DNA of 64,000 bases. Source: Batkoa obscura (taxonomy: Eukaryota; Entomophthoromycota; Entomophthoromycetes; Entomophthorales; Batkoaceae). The position numbers and the translations under genes are program-made. This document shows, piece after piece, positions 47,537 through 59,945 of this stretch. How positions within the stretch are numbered: the stretch's first letter is position 1; each line of letters opens with the position of its first letter. The DNA lies in contig JASVEC010000020.1 of assembly GCA_030770535.1 (NCBI GenBank), positions 62,001-126,000 on the forward strand. Direction: 5' to 3'. The notes below the pieces were generated by a model. That model was given only the letters and a program-made list of their open reading frames with translations, did not search any database and was not told the origin of the DNA.

Positions 47537-49408
47537 TTAATTATTAGTGTGGATATAATATTTACCTAATAATTGAGGAGCTAAATCATAACGATATTGA
47601 CCTAACTTATCGATTATTTGAATCAAATCATAATTAATAGTTTCATTTAATTTAGAGTCAAATTTATAATCTGGATGATTGAATATCAACTGTCTTATAA
47701 AAGAAGCACCTGTTAATAATTTGCCACTAGCACGGTCTGAGATAAAATTAAGATAAGCTTGTAATTTGATATTTAAATTCAAATCTATGTTTTCTTCTAA
47801 CAAATATCGATTTATTAATGGTATAAACCCCTCAATTAAATTGTTGCTATCTCCATTTATAAGTTGATTAATTGTAAATTTATTTATTTGATTATATTTA
47901 TTATTAAATAAAAAATATTGCTGATTAATTGCATTTATTTTATTAGAATTAATAATGTTTTGATCTACCTTAGATATTGGTATATAATAATTAGGCTTAT
48001 ATTTTAATATTGCTTTAACTAATAAATTTAAAAATATTGAATATGCTGCATTTTCAAAATCAGTCATTTGTACTTCCATTGGACGAAACTCTACTCTCCA
48101 ACCAATGTCGTTACTAGATGTAGGTGGTTTAAATCGAACAGTTTGCCAAACAGTTGAATAAATAGAATCAAAATAATTTAATTCATTTTTATTATAAAAA
48201 TTTAATTGATCTTTAAAAATAATCATTGGGTCATAGCTAAATATATTAGATAAATGGCATTTTAAATTCCTATTTATATCACTTTGATTTAATAAATTTA
48301 TAGTATTATTATTTAATTTGACTTTGATATCATTAAATCTTTCTATCTCTGGTTCTTGAGATAAATAATAACTACAGCCATCATATCTTGATTTCTGACA
48401 TTCTAACTTATCCATTTCGTTCCTACCATCATTAGTATATTTTAACACTTCGTATCTAGTATCTAAACTACTTAAATATCCTTTCATAACTGGAGTATTA
48501 GCAGATAAAGCTAACATAATAGGAGCAATAGGAATTAAACAATCATATAGAAAACAAGCTTCATTAAAATTAGGACATTGAAACGTAGTTTGTAAACAAC
48601 AACAAGCTGCTCCAAATCCAGAAGAATCAAAATTTATTTTGTTACTACTATTATTGTTATTATTATCATTATCATTGTTATATAATAAACTTTTATCTGT
48701 ATAAATATCTTTATAGATAGGTATATTAAATGTTGTTTGATTGTTACAGCGTAATCTTAAATTTCTTGACATACATTGATATCTTGGATGAGGATAAATA
48801 ACTTCATCTGATAAACTGTTGCTTTTTAAAAAAAGATTTTCTTCACAATTATACTTTTGATCAAACATTTTACATTCATTATTACCCAAATTAAAAAATA
48901 AGGGTAAAGTAATAACACTCTGCTGTTGATTTAATAACTCTAAAATCAATTTACGACGTATTTTCATATTACTTTCAACTTGTAATAAACCATAAAGAGT
49001 AAAATTATATGGTTTCCCAGGAGTACCTTCAATTTGAAATTTACCAAATTCAGAACGCCAACAAGCAGAAAACTCACTACAATTATACATATATATTTGA
49101 TTAGTTCTTATCGTTTTATTATAATTATTAAGTTCTTACCTTCCCTCTTTTAATCCTATTTCTTCTTCCTTTTGTAACTTTGGTATAATTTGATCTGTAA
49201 TTGTAGCTAAGTAAACTATTTTCTTTTCATGATTATATTCAATTGTTAAATATTCAATTTCATCCCCCCAAAGCAAAGGATCATCAGAGCGTAGCTTATT
49301 ATTTTTATAAATTGACAAGAATTGAGAAATACCACGAGACTTGACGATAGAAATATAAGGTTGACTATCTTCCCAAGAAAGCGGAGTACCAAGAGTTAAA
49401 AGACCCAT
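47537..49408 (-). CDS. GSH1: Glutamate-cysteine ligase catalytic subunit
   Basis: Two exons (49408-49140 and 49076-47537) give 602 residues. The N-terminus MGLLTLGTPLSWEDSQPYI is the conserved start of the eukaryotic enzyme, and the open frame upstream of it is non-coding. Key blocks: WGDEIEYL (47-52, metal and ATP binding), GKFQIEGTPGKPY, CCCLQTTFQ, APIMLALSANTPVMKGYL, WQTVRFKPPTSSNDIGWRVE and FRPMEVQMTDFENAAY. It makes gamma-glutamylcysteine, the first and limiting step of glutathione synthesis. Oddities: an Asn/Asp-rich insertion before the CCCLQ block (about codons 230-246), EACFLYDCL where I expect EARxLYDQL, and NDGR where DDRT is usual. The core is otherwise intact and the gene looks functional. 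It converges on THI6. Confidence 0.93.
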
Positions 49409-50565
49409 TGAATAAGAAGAAATTAAAATTGATGGCTTTGTTGCTGAATAAATAAGATAATTAATGAGGGTATTTATATGAAAATTTATTGCTACTGAAA
49501 TTATGCACTTTGAGTTTTTTTTATGGTTGATAAGTTGGATTAAACTGAAACGTGATCTATTACATACTCCTAATATCAAGTAATTCCCAGTTATTTACCA
49601 CTCTTTTAAAATTAAACTGCTAATAAACAGCTTAAATAAATTGGACTAATATAGCTACAATAACTCTATTCTGTCTAAAGTAGTTGCTTATTTAAGAATA
49701 AAATTTTGATAAAATCATACTAAAAAGCAATGCTATGTTTAAAAAAGCAAAAAAGCAACTAGTTGCCTCCAAAAGTCGTCGCAAATCAAGTTGAAATTGA
49801 GTTATAGTAGTTGTAAAATTCAATTAGAATTTAGAATGAATTTTATAATTTAAGACTGCATTGCATAAATGGAACTAACTTCAATAGTTTACTAAAATTA
49901 GTAGGTTTTCGTTAATCTAGTAATAAGGAAAAATAGCTGATGAAGATGACTGTCAAGAGAGATGGTGTCACTTTAATTTATTAAGATGAAATTGTAGAGC
50001 TGAATCGTTTACGTTGATATACTGATATGAATTCAATACCTCTTTTTGCTTAAGTTGATTTTTAAAAACCAAAAATTATCTGGTTAATTTATAGCCTATA
50101 ATCTGTCTTAATAGTCTTAATAAAAATTCAATTACATATATTTTTAATTTTTAGTAATCTCATTTAGTCTGTTATTACTATTAAAAATAATATGATGATC
50201 CAAATGATTAAACTTGAAAGTCATCATGGCTTTTTTATATTTGCAATTTGTTATTTTTAAAAAATTATTTAATAAAATTTAAATATTAAATAGAACATTT
50301 TTAATTATATATCTGAAATTCTATTAAACCAATTAAATATCAACTCTCAAACTTAATCATTTTTTAAAATTCTTTAAGATAACTATTCTTTATCATAGCT
50401 ATTGCTTTATTATGTTATTTAATGATAATAAATAATATAAAGTTGAAATTTTTTATTTTAATATTAATTAATAAATAACTATAATAAAACAAACTAAATT
50501 TCTAGTATCTAAAGTTGTTTTCTGTATTTTATATTTTATATTTTTTATATTTTTAATAAAAATTT

Positions 50566-50664
50566 GAGAATGTATTTTTGTATTCAAGAATTTTACTAAC
50601 AATTTTTCCACTCAAATAGTGCTTAAAAGATAGAAAAAATGCTGAAGCTAAGAAAAACATCCCC
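50566..50664 (+). mobile_element. GGGG-MITE copy 13 (99 bp)
   Basis: GAGAATGT and ACATCCCC ends with direct ATTT (50562-50565 and 50665-50668). Confidence 0.92.
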
Positions 50665-50831
50665 ATTTACTAGTTTTAGAACATTTCAGTCTTGTTATTA
50701 TTTTTATTATAAACATTTATACTATTGAGTTTTTTATCACTGAGGTCTTGATATTACTATTCATAGTTTATAATATCGTTTATCCAGATAATAATATTTA
50801 TTATTAAAACTCTCTGGTATTATGTTTTGAT

Positions 50832-50930
50832 AGGGATGTTTCTTTTGTTTTCATCACTTTTTTCATTTTCCAAGTGGTATTTGAGTGGAAAAGCCGTTAA
50901 TAAAGTTCTTAAATAAAAAAATACATCCCC
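50832..50930 (-). mobile_element. GGGG-MITE copy 14 (99 bp)
   Basis: AGGGATGT and ACATCCCC ends. The flanks (TGAT and ATAT) no longer match, so either flank has mutated or the ends are recombinant. Confidence 0.85.
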
Positions 50931-51579
50931 ATATAATATTATACTAATCAATAAGTAATTAGCTGAATATTATAAATTTCTTCTGTAAAAGCACCTCGAG
51001 GCAATACAAAAGTGTTACCTTTCGATTATAATAAAAACGACTAAAAATCAAAAAACATAAAGTTTTGAATGCCTTGTTTTAAGCTCACTTTATATTTTAT
51101 ATAACAAGTTTTAAAAACATGAGATTATTTAATAAAAGTTTAATGAAGTTGTCTGATATTAAATACCAGTATCTGGTTTTACAACTTTTTATCTATTAAA
51201 TAGTTATTTTTATTTGAAGCTGTCAAACTTCAAATATAAATAAATTAAATCTTAACTTTATTTTTAATTTACTCAAATAAATCATTTATTTATATAAATT
51301 CAGAATTTTTAAAAAAAATCAAATTAGAGTTACACAATTTGCTATTATAGCAATAATATTACTAACAGGCTAATTTGTTAAATAGTAAAAGTTGAAATGG
51401 TTACTATTTATAATGAGATATTAGTTTTATTTATAGAAGGCATTTCTAGTTAATTATTATACTAGGTTGTTTTAAACCTAAAGCTCAAATTTTTTCAGAT
51501 TTTGATTCCTTGTAAAATGTACAAATTAAGTGTAAATATATGAGAAGTAACTAATTTTTCAATTTTCAATTGGTCATAT

Positions 51580-51676
51580 GGGGCTGTTTTTTTTAGTTTC
51601 ATTATTTTTCCATTTTTTAAGCGCTATTTATGTGGAAAATTGTCAGTAAAATTCTTAAATACAAAAATACATCCCC
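51580..51676 (-). mobile_element. GGGG-MITE copy 15 (97 bp)
   Basis: GGGGCTGTTTTTTTTAG and ACATCCCC ends with ATAT (51576-51579 and 51677-51680). One of the best-preserved copies. Confidence 0.93.
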
Positions 51677-52300
51677 ATATGGTAATGCCTTTTATACTAT
51701 ACTGTTTAACTAGTAAACTGTTTAGATTTTATATTGCATAAGAAATGGACAAAGTAATGGAACAAAGTAGGTAGTAATTATATAGATTTTATAAAGCCAA
51801 ATTTGAATAAAATTGAAAATTAAATTATGATTTTAACTGAGTCATTGAAATTGCTCAAGTGTATGGCTGTTGTAGCTCTTTTATAAAGTAATAAATTGTT
51901 TATTTTGAAATAAAACTTAGTTCAAAGTTCGACTATATATCCCAACCAGAGTCAAAAAGGCTAATTTGCAACTTATTTAGTGTAAATATTATTGCTAATT
52001 ACTTTGCAATAGAGCTGTAATAAAAATAATGACAATATTAAAGAGAGGTAAAAATTAATAAAATATAAATTAAAACAATTTGATTTATAAATACGCATGA
52101 TAATGAATAGACATTATATTTTGATGAAAAAATGGTACTTTCAACTACTATTAAGGGACTTTGGATTTTATTCATAAAAACAAATGCGAGTTATATTATT
52201 GATACCGTTAATTTAACAATTGGAGGTTAAAAAAGTAATAATATAATTGAAACATTTAATTTATTGACTAAGTCAAAGAAACTAAATAGCAATATCACTG

Positions 52301-52355
52301 CTAACTAAAGAATACATATCAATGGTGGAGTTTTGGTTATACAAAGGAGAGGATA
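52301..52355 (+). promoter_or_regulatory. Conserved tyrosinase upstream block, copy C
   Basis: Reads toward the gene: CTAACTAAAGAATACATATC, then GGTTATACAAAGGAGAGGAT ending 116 bp before the ATG. It is the reverse complement of the block seen before the minus-strand tyrosinases, so orientation relative to transcription is the same in all four. A TATA-like TATATAAAT follows at 52406-52414. Confidence 0.65.
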
Positions 52356-52469
52356 GTTATTAGTTTTTAAAAATAGTCCTGTATGTTTTTAGTTCAAAAC
52401 ACAACTATATAAATAATCAGTTTGCTACACATGATTTAATATATTTTTACTCAATTTAATACCAACCTA

Positions 52470-53696
52470 ATGCTGAAGCTAGTCTTGTTTATTTCTTTAT
52501 TACTACTTACCATTGTTGAATCTCAACAATGTAGTCAATTAACACGTCGTCCTGAAATTCGAGAATTGAGTAAAGCTCAGTTAGATAAATTTTTATATGC
52601 TTTAGCTACTTTAAGAAATTATGGTGGGTATGATTTATATGCTGAAAGTTCTGATATTCATTTAGAAAATTCAGATTATGCTCATGGTGTACCTGCTTTT
52701 TTACCATGGCATCGAGTTTATTTACGTAAGTTTGAACTTGTGTTACAGAAAATAGATCCAACAGTGGTATTGCCTTATTGGGATTGGTCTATAGATGCTG
52801 AGAACCCTGCTGATTCCATTGTTTTTCAGATTTTTGGTGGTAATGGCCAAGGTGAAGATAAATGTGTTTTAGATGGCCCATTTACTGATATAATGATGCA
52901 AGTTCCAAATATACATTGTTTAAGAAGGGACTTTGATGAAGGAAATGAGATTTCACCTTTTGTATCTAGAGAGGCACTGGAATTAATATTAAGTAGAAGT
53001 AAAACATTTGATCAATTTCGTCAACAAATTGAAGGTGCTCCTCATGGTGCAGTTCATATGAATATTGGTGGAGATAAAGGGGATTTTAGTACTATGTATT
53101 CTTCAAATGATCCTATCTTTTATTTACATCATGCCTTTATTGATTTGTTATGGTTTGAATGGCAAGAACGTAATCCAAGAGTATCAAACACTTATAATGG
53201 TAAAATAGATGGTAAAAATGTCAATTCAAATGATAAATTAATGCCATATAATATACGAGTATCACAAACATTAAATACAAGGGCAAATGGTTTTTGCTAC
53301 TACTATAATCGATTTTCATCATATAAAAAAAATACGATAAATCTAATCGCTTCTGAAGTTAATAAGAATAAGAATAAGCATAAGCATAGAGAAAATAGTA
53401 GAATGATGAATGTGAGTACAAGTAATAATGATGGAAGTATTTTAAGTAGTGAAGTTGCAGTTCCTGCCAATTCTAACACTACTGCCTTAAGAAATAAGAT
53501 TCAAAGAGCCGTGAATACACCAATGGGTATACATAATGTTAACTCTTTCCTTCGTTCTGAAACTAAAAAGGTAGCTACTGCTAAGCCATTATCTGAAAAA
53601 TTCATTAAAATGAATCATCTAGACATTAACTTTATTCGTCAACAAGAAAAAGATATTGGGCAAGTTATTAATGTATTAAACCTTGTTGGAAATTAA
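52470..53696 (+). CDS. Secreted tyrosinase (type-3 copper), copy C
   Basis: A single exon of 408 residues. Signal peptide about 1-18. CuA histidines in IHLEN, AHGVPAF and PWHR; CuB in PHGAVH and DPIFYLHH. For the first ~285 residues it is almost identical to copy D (60 kb), then it diverges abruptly in the tail, with a Lys/His-rich NKNKNKHKHRE stretch unique to this copy. It differs throughout from copies A and B, forming a second subgroup (C/D). Presumed to oxidise phenols outside the cell. Confidence 0.93.
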   Translation: MLKLVLFISLLLLTIVESQQCSQLTRRPEIRELSKAQLDKFLYALATLRNYGGYDLYAESSDIHLENSDYAHGVPAFLPWHRVYLRKFELVLQKIDPTVVLPYWDWSIDAENPADSIVFQIFGGNGQGEDKCVLDGPFTDIMMQVPNIHCLRRDFDEGNEISPFVSREALELILSRSKTFDQFRQQIEGAPHGAVHMNIGGDKGDFSTMYSSNDPIFYLHHAFIDLLWFEWQERNPRVSNTYNGKIDGKNVNSNDKLMPYNIRVSQTLNTRANGFCYYYNRFSSYKKNTINLIASEVNKNKNKHKHRENSRMMNVSTSNNDGSILSSEVAVPANSNTTALRNKIQRAVNTPMGIHNVNSFLRSETKKVATAKPLSEKFIKMNHLDINFIRQQEKDIGQVINVLNLVGN

Positions 53697-55185
53697 TACT
53701 TAATTAATGATAACTAATAAAGGAATATTTAAATTAATTTTGGCTTTCTAATTATACTTACTATAATACAAACTTATATGTTTGCCATAAAACTTAAAAT
53801 GCAGTATTTGTTAGTATAGTATAGAACATAGTATCCTTTCTATTCATTAATATATTAAAATAAATACATTTTTCGTTGAAACTCTATGATTTTGATAAAG
53901 AAATGATTACTATAGTAATTTAATGCCTTCAAGTCTTTAATGGATATAAATTTTTTAATATTATTAGATTATTAGTATAGCTAAGTTATTCTTTCCGAGC
54001 TAACAAGAGTGTTAAAGCAAAGTGTTTTATAAATTCATTGTAGCATAAGCTTAATAGAACTGGATTATTTCAAGTTTTGAGTTTTAATATCAATCTGTTC
54101 ATTTTGAAAAAGATAAGTTTCTAAAGCTCAAGTTCATCAACTAGTATTAAAAGCACAAATAGAGTGTTTGAATACTCAAAACTAGAAATTTAATATTGTT
54201 ATACCAATTTACTCAATGAATCCACTTTGATTTTTACTGTGATTGGATCTATCTTATCACCTACCACTTATTTGATACCTTGAAACAATATAAAAAGCAA
54301 CACAGATATTAAAGTTGATAAAAATCATATTAAAATGTCATCAAGTTCATTCACTGATGATGAGCTGATATTTTGTATTTTAGAGATATTATACTAGGGG
54401 TTTTATCCTATCTACTTAAAGCTGGAATACAAACTACGCGATATTGAGTCAATATGAAGCTTTTTCGAATCTAAAATAATTATTACTAGAATTGATATTA
54501 TGAAATGAAAATTTTTACAAGAATTTTACCTTATCTAAATAATATTTTTATAATTTCATTTTATTAAAATAATAAAGAATAATTGAAATGAATAACATTT
54601 TGGTTAAGGATATGTTTAAAACAGTTTTAAAATCATATGAATTCCTGTCCAAAAAAAACATTTTTCTAATTAATATTGGCAATGGATTCAACTTTGGCTG
54701 TAATAACTTTAGCATTTAAATATAGATTTAACATTTTTGATATATAAATTTATTTCATAATCTTATCAAACCGTTTCCACTGCTTTTCAATTCTGTTAAA
54801 CCTTTAGTTTTTCAATAACACTTGTTTTCCAAAGCTTCATACGAGTCTCAGCATACCTGCAACTACAGTATTGCACAAAGCTTGTAAATATTTGGATTTT
54901 TTTGAACTTTGAGTTTTAAATATTTCGATGAACTTTACCTTTAATGTAATTATGATCTTTTATACAATTTTATAAAGTTCTTATTCACTTTGTTAAATAA
55001 ATCTATTACAACTAAAAATTAAATTAAATAAAATCTCAAACAAACATTTAAAAACCAGCTTAATTACAAAAGAAATGGCGATACAACACTCACACTTTTA
55101 TATTTTAAGCTACTTTATTTAATAATTATTAACATGCAATGTATTTAATTTACAAATTGAATATTAAAAACGGATCAACTTATAT
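53697..55185. other. 1.5-kb spacer, tyrosinase C to palmitoyltransferase
   Basis: Convergent interval with no MITE, repeat or coding signal seen. Confidence 0.55.
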
Positions 55186-56653
55186 TTAATCTCTAGTACT
55201 TAATGTATTATAAGCATAGGCACTTAATGGATAAACAATTCCATTTCCTTTTCTAAAAGAATTGATATTTTAATAGATAAAAAGAGTAAAATGAATTTTA
55301 AGCTTACACCGATCTTATAGGTAAAAACCAAAGTATAATATTATCACCAAACACTTCGGTAAAATTTCGCCTAAAAGAAAAAACTTCAATTTATTATATT
55401 AAACAATATGAATAGAATATTACCATTTACCAACGTTAAAAACATTTAAATATTTGGAAGCAGTAGGCTCATCTTCTTCATCTACTTTATAAACTGTTCT
55501 TTCTAAATTTTCGATTGTTGTACGATTGTTGACTAATAAATAAATATGAAATCCAACAAAAAACAATAATAGGATAGCAAATAATCCTGAGATCAATAGC
55601 ATAAATACAAGTTGGATTTCATTTATAGATACAGGCTAGAATGGAATTGAATTATTAATTGTTATTGTGATTTTAAAGAGAGATATTGAAGTTACTAAAT
55701 GATCTGAAAAGATGTGAATAACTCCAGGTATTAGACATAACGCTATAAATAAGCAAAATAAATTGGCATAAAATATAAACAATAAAAAATATTTTTGATT
55801 ATGATATCCAACACAACTATTAATCCTATTAAAAAAATTAATTTAACTTTAGAAAAGAAATAAAGATAAATTACCATGGACAGTGACTAAAATAGAATTA
55901 AAATTAAATATTTTAGCTATTGATTATTATTCTGATGAATATGATACTTACTGATCCATTTTTAAAATACATCTAAAAGAAACAAATTAACAATTGAACG
56001 CAGTTATGAAAATGTCAAATCTTACTCCCCACAAATGGAACAATGATGGGTTCTATCTGGTTTATCAAAATTACATTTTCTACAAAATCTTCTTTCACCA
56101 CTTTGTTTAACAGTGATCATCTGAAACACAGGGCCGTCATTCGACGTTGAATTCCCTCTATTATCCGGTAATAATTTAGTCAATTGCTCAGGTTCAATAA
56201 TTTTAACTTGTTGTAGAGGTGTTATTTCTGCATCTAGAAAACTATGATTTTCTTCTAACGCTTGCTGTCTTTCTATTTCTTTCTTTTTTAATTCTTCCCA
56301 TGCCTAATGAAAAGTATAAGCTTTTTTTCTTATTGAATTTTTTTTTGCTTTACCTGCTTAGGCGTTCCAGGGTGTATAAAAACGACCATTAAATAAGTCC
56401 ATATGAAAAAAATAAATAGTACATGATAAACACTCATCAGGAAAGCCGCTTATAATTTCAACAATTCAATATTCATTTAATCATTTAAAAATGAAATCTT
56501 ACCAAGTCCTGTATTCTCAAAAATCTTAATAAATACATCTAAACAATAGACAAAATTGAATGCATAATAGGACCAAAACACTACCATTAAACATAATACC
56601 ACTGGTACATATCCTAACGCTTTCATTACTTGATGTTTGAGTTCTTTAGCCAT
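55186..56653 (-). CDS. DHHC-type protein S-acyltransferase (palmitoyltransferase)
   Basis: Nine exons on the minus strand (56653-56503, 56448-56354, 56303-56026, 55972-55952, 55886-55875, 55825-55696, 55635-55424, 55370-55308, 55252-55186) join in frame throughout to 342 residues. Two N-terminal membrane segments (about 15-35 and 52-72), a cytosolic Cys-rich domain FCRKCNFDKPDRTHHCSICG, then the catalytic DHHC at 181-184 and CPWINSCVGYHNQKYF, two further membrane segments (about 195-217 and 238-262), the TTxE motif (TTIE, 268-271) and a C-terminal tail. The enzyme attaches palmitate to cysteines of membrane proteins. Two exons are tiny: 21 bp and 12 bp, and the DHHC motif itself is split among them. 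Nearest named types are PFA3/ZDHHC15-like; not resolved. Confidence 0.92.
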
Positions 56654-57365
56654 CGTTAATTTTCTTGATTTAAAAGAATTAAAAAAATGTAAATTTTCCG
56701 TTCTACTGCTTTTAGTTTTACCGCTTTTGAAAAATGATGGCTTATACTATTTGAATCTCAGATAATAACAGACTCTTTCAAAAGTAATCGAAGCTTTTAA
56801 GTGAATCCAATATGTGGATTTAAAGAATTGTAATATCACATATTCTTTAATAGTAAGTAGTTTTTATTCTTATACACGAAAAATTCATTATAATGTAATC
56901 AATAACTATCCTGTATTTGATTAGAAAACTAAATCAATCTTGAAAGAATTTATAATAATAACCAAAATTTAAAAAACCTAGCTAATTTGAAATTTTATGA
57001 TAGATTGATTGGATTAGGAATTGAAAACTTAGTAAATATGACTATCAGACAGGTGTAGGTGTTACAATAAAAAGAATTGTAGCTCTAGATAGTGTTTAAT
57101 TCTGATCAAAAAAATGGATATTATAAACTGTTAACAGTGTTTACTTAGTGTTGAATTGGGTACTAGGTTAGAGCCAAAGGTTAGGGTTTTGTTTTACAGC
57201 TGTTGTAATTCTTTTGGGACTTATTTAATGGTAATTTTTATAATTAAATTATTCATATACCTAATATTTCTTATAGCCTAATGTCTATATTTTAGCTAAA
57301 TTTTAGTATAACTTTTCTAAAATAAGTAGCTAATTAGTCACAAAAGAATTGCAGCAGCTATATAT

Positions 57366-57463
57366 GAGAATGTATTTTTATGTTTAAGAACTTTGCTAAC
57401 AATTCTTTCGCTCAAATAGCGCTTAAAAAATGGAAAAATAATGAAACCGAAAAAAACATCCCC
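57366..57463 (+). mobile_element. GGGG-MITE copy 16 (98 bp)
   Basis: GAGAATGT and ACATCCCC ends, ATAT flanks (57362-57365 and 57464-57467). Confidence 0.92.
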
Positions 57464-57666
57464 ATATATTAATTTTATATTGTGTTTATTTTATATACGT
57501 TTATACTGATTAAACTTAAAGTAGTGAATATTTTACTTTTAAAACTATATAAAGAACCACAAAAATAAAATTTTCAAAAATATGAAATTATGTAATTATT
57601 ACTAGAAAATAATAAAACAATTATATTAAAAAAAGATTTCTTATTTTATAAAATAATCTATTATTT

Positions 57667-57763
57667 GGGGATGTATTTTTATGTTTAAGAATCCTACTAA
57701 CAAATTTTCCGCTCAAATAGCACTTAAAAGAGAAAAAGTAATGAAGCCAAAAAAAACAGCCCC
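57667..57763 (+). mobile_element. GGGG-MITE copy 17 (97 bp)
   Basis: GGGGATGT and ACAGCCCC ends, direct ATTT flanks (57663-57666 and 57764-57767). Confidence 0.93.
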
Positions 57764-59945
57764 ATTTAGATACAGAAAGTTTATTTATAGGCATTTAGAA
57801 AGTCAAAGATCATAAAAATTTCAAATATTTACCAATTTTATTTAATAATGTATCTACTTGTTACTATAAAGTTAAGTTATTGAACCTTTAAATAAATTAT
57901 AAGAGTTTTTTTATATAATTAAATGTTAAGTTAACTTACTAATATAGACCAAATATATATAAAGTTCAAAGTAAATAACACTTTTAAAGTCATCACTTTA
58001 ATTTCTATTTTTGATATCAATTAATAATATATATATTTATTCAAGTTTTGATTAATTTTATTGAATTGACACATATAAACCAGTTATAGAGTCTATGTAT
58101 GATTACTTGAAATTAATTCTATCGCTTTCATTTTTAACGATTATAAGAGTGAGTGGAAGGAACTTGAAAACTTTGACAGATTAGCCCATTATTGAGTAAC
58201 TAATTATTAAACAGTATCATTTATTCAGCTATATTATATTTGACAATTGAAAACCAATATCCTTATTCACCAAACCACAACACATCCTCTCATATTGTTA
58301 AATGAGCTTGATGGCATTACATTTTCAATTACACCAGTTTCTGTATCTAATGAAATTTTCATATTATTTTGAGATATCATATAAGCAAAAATATATGAAA
58401 TAGATGAAATAGATGAAATAATAGTAATTATCAAGGTAGATTTTATTTTAAAAGTAATTGATAGTAATAAAAACTTATGGTTTATAGTATTTGGATGTAG
58501 CAATGATGGCACTTTATATACTAATTAATGAGGTTGTAGCTGTATAAATTTATACTGTCTTTAAAAATGGAGTAAAGAAAAGTTATAGCTTAAAGTAGCT
58601 TACTTTTATTAGGTTGATGGAACAACAATATGGTTTATCAAACACTTTACTTTATCATGTTTTATTAACTAAGATAAAAATAAGTTTATTTGACTTATAA
58701 TATCATACATTAAAACATTATGTCTTAAAGATCGGGAGGTATTAGACAACCATAACAATTGATCTCCTATTGAGAAGTACATAGTTCTAATCAAAATCGA
58801 ACTTTACTAATTTGTTATTTATATTGTTTTTGAAGAGCATTAATACAAAAAGTTAGAGCTTGAAATAACTCAGTTACATTAAGTTGACGAAGCACTGACA
58901 AACTTTATAAAACTTTTTATTTTAATATGGTTTGTTAACTGGGATAAGAATAAGTTACCTTCATCTGTAATCTCATAATCTCAAGATACTATGAGAAAAT
59001 GCCAAAAATTCCATAAAATAAAATATAAGTATTCAAAAACGAAACAAATAGTTTTTTCATCAAACTTATAAATTATTATTTTTATATGTACTAAATTTCA
59101 AACTAATTACTACTTTTTGAAATATGAAAAAAGGTGCACAATGCTCAAAAATACTTCTGAAAAGAATATGATAAAGTATGATCAAATAATAAGAGTTGTA
59201 AAACCATGTTTTTTTCCACGAATTTATCAATATCTCATTGATATTGTGTATATTAAATTTAGTATTGCTTAAATTATTCGCTATTATGTATTACTCAAAG
59301 CTTCGAAAATAGTACATTAAGACAATATTTTTATCAGGAGTCGAAAACCAAATTACTAGCAAACCCTTTAGTGGTAGCCATTTCCTTTAACTATACCTCG
59401 GAAACAAGAAATTTGATAAATACAAAAATTTGTATGTATTATATTTAGAACATATACAATAAGTTTGAGTAGGGAAACTTCACCTAATCCCACCAATCAC
59501 TTCATTCTATGGGATTTTTGATCTTTCCTCATATCTATAATAAAGATTCAAAGGCACTATTGGTATAATATGAATATTTCATCTGAAAGTATATCATTTA
59601 GATATAAGTTGCATTTATTCCAATGTAGTGACGAACACAACTGAATTTATAATATAACCAGCTTTAAAACCTTATAACTTATATAACTGATATTTAGTTA
59701 GCACAAAATTTAATAAAATTATATCTTTAACATATTAATTGTCGAATTTTTATTCACTTACAATTAATTTGAAAAAGCAAATGGTGGAAAGTTATTACAG
59801 ATAAATCCATTTTTGTTCGTTGTTATGCTAAAAAATATTTTAAATTCAAAATATTCAATAGACATAAAAAGCTGTGTCATAATTATTTTATTTGAGAAAG
59901 TTAAAATAAGTAAATATAAAATTTTATTTAATAATTAATTAAATA

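Larger units (their letters stand above)
49409..52469. other. 3-kb spacer with three MITEs, upstream of tyrosinase C
   Basis: Gene-free. MITEs at 50566-50664, 50832-50930 and 51580-51676. The left end should hold the glutamate-cysteine ligase promoter. The conserved tyrosinase block is at 52301-52355. Confidence 0.6.
56654..59945. other. 3.3-kb spacer with two MITEs
   Basis: Gene-free. MITEs at 57366-57463 and 57667-57763. The open frame 58267-58512 is hydrophobic and low complexity, with no support. The right part is the 3' flank of tyrosinase D. Confidence 0.6.

Noticed and set aside
58267-58512. 81-codon hydrophobic open frame
   Set aside because: Serine/isoleucine-rich low complexity without context or motif.
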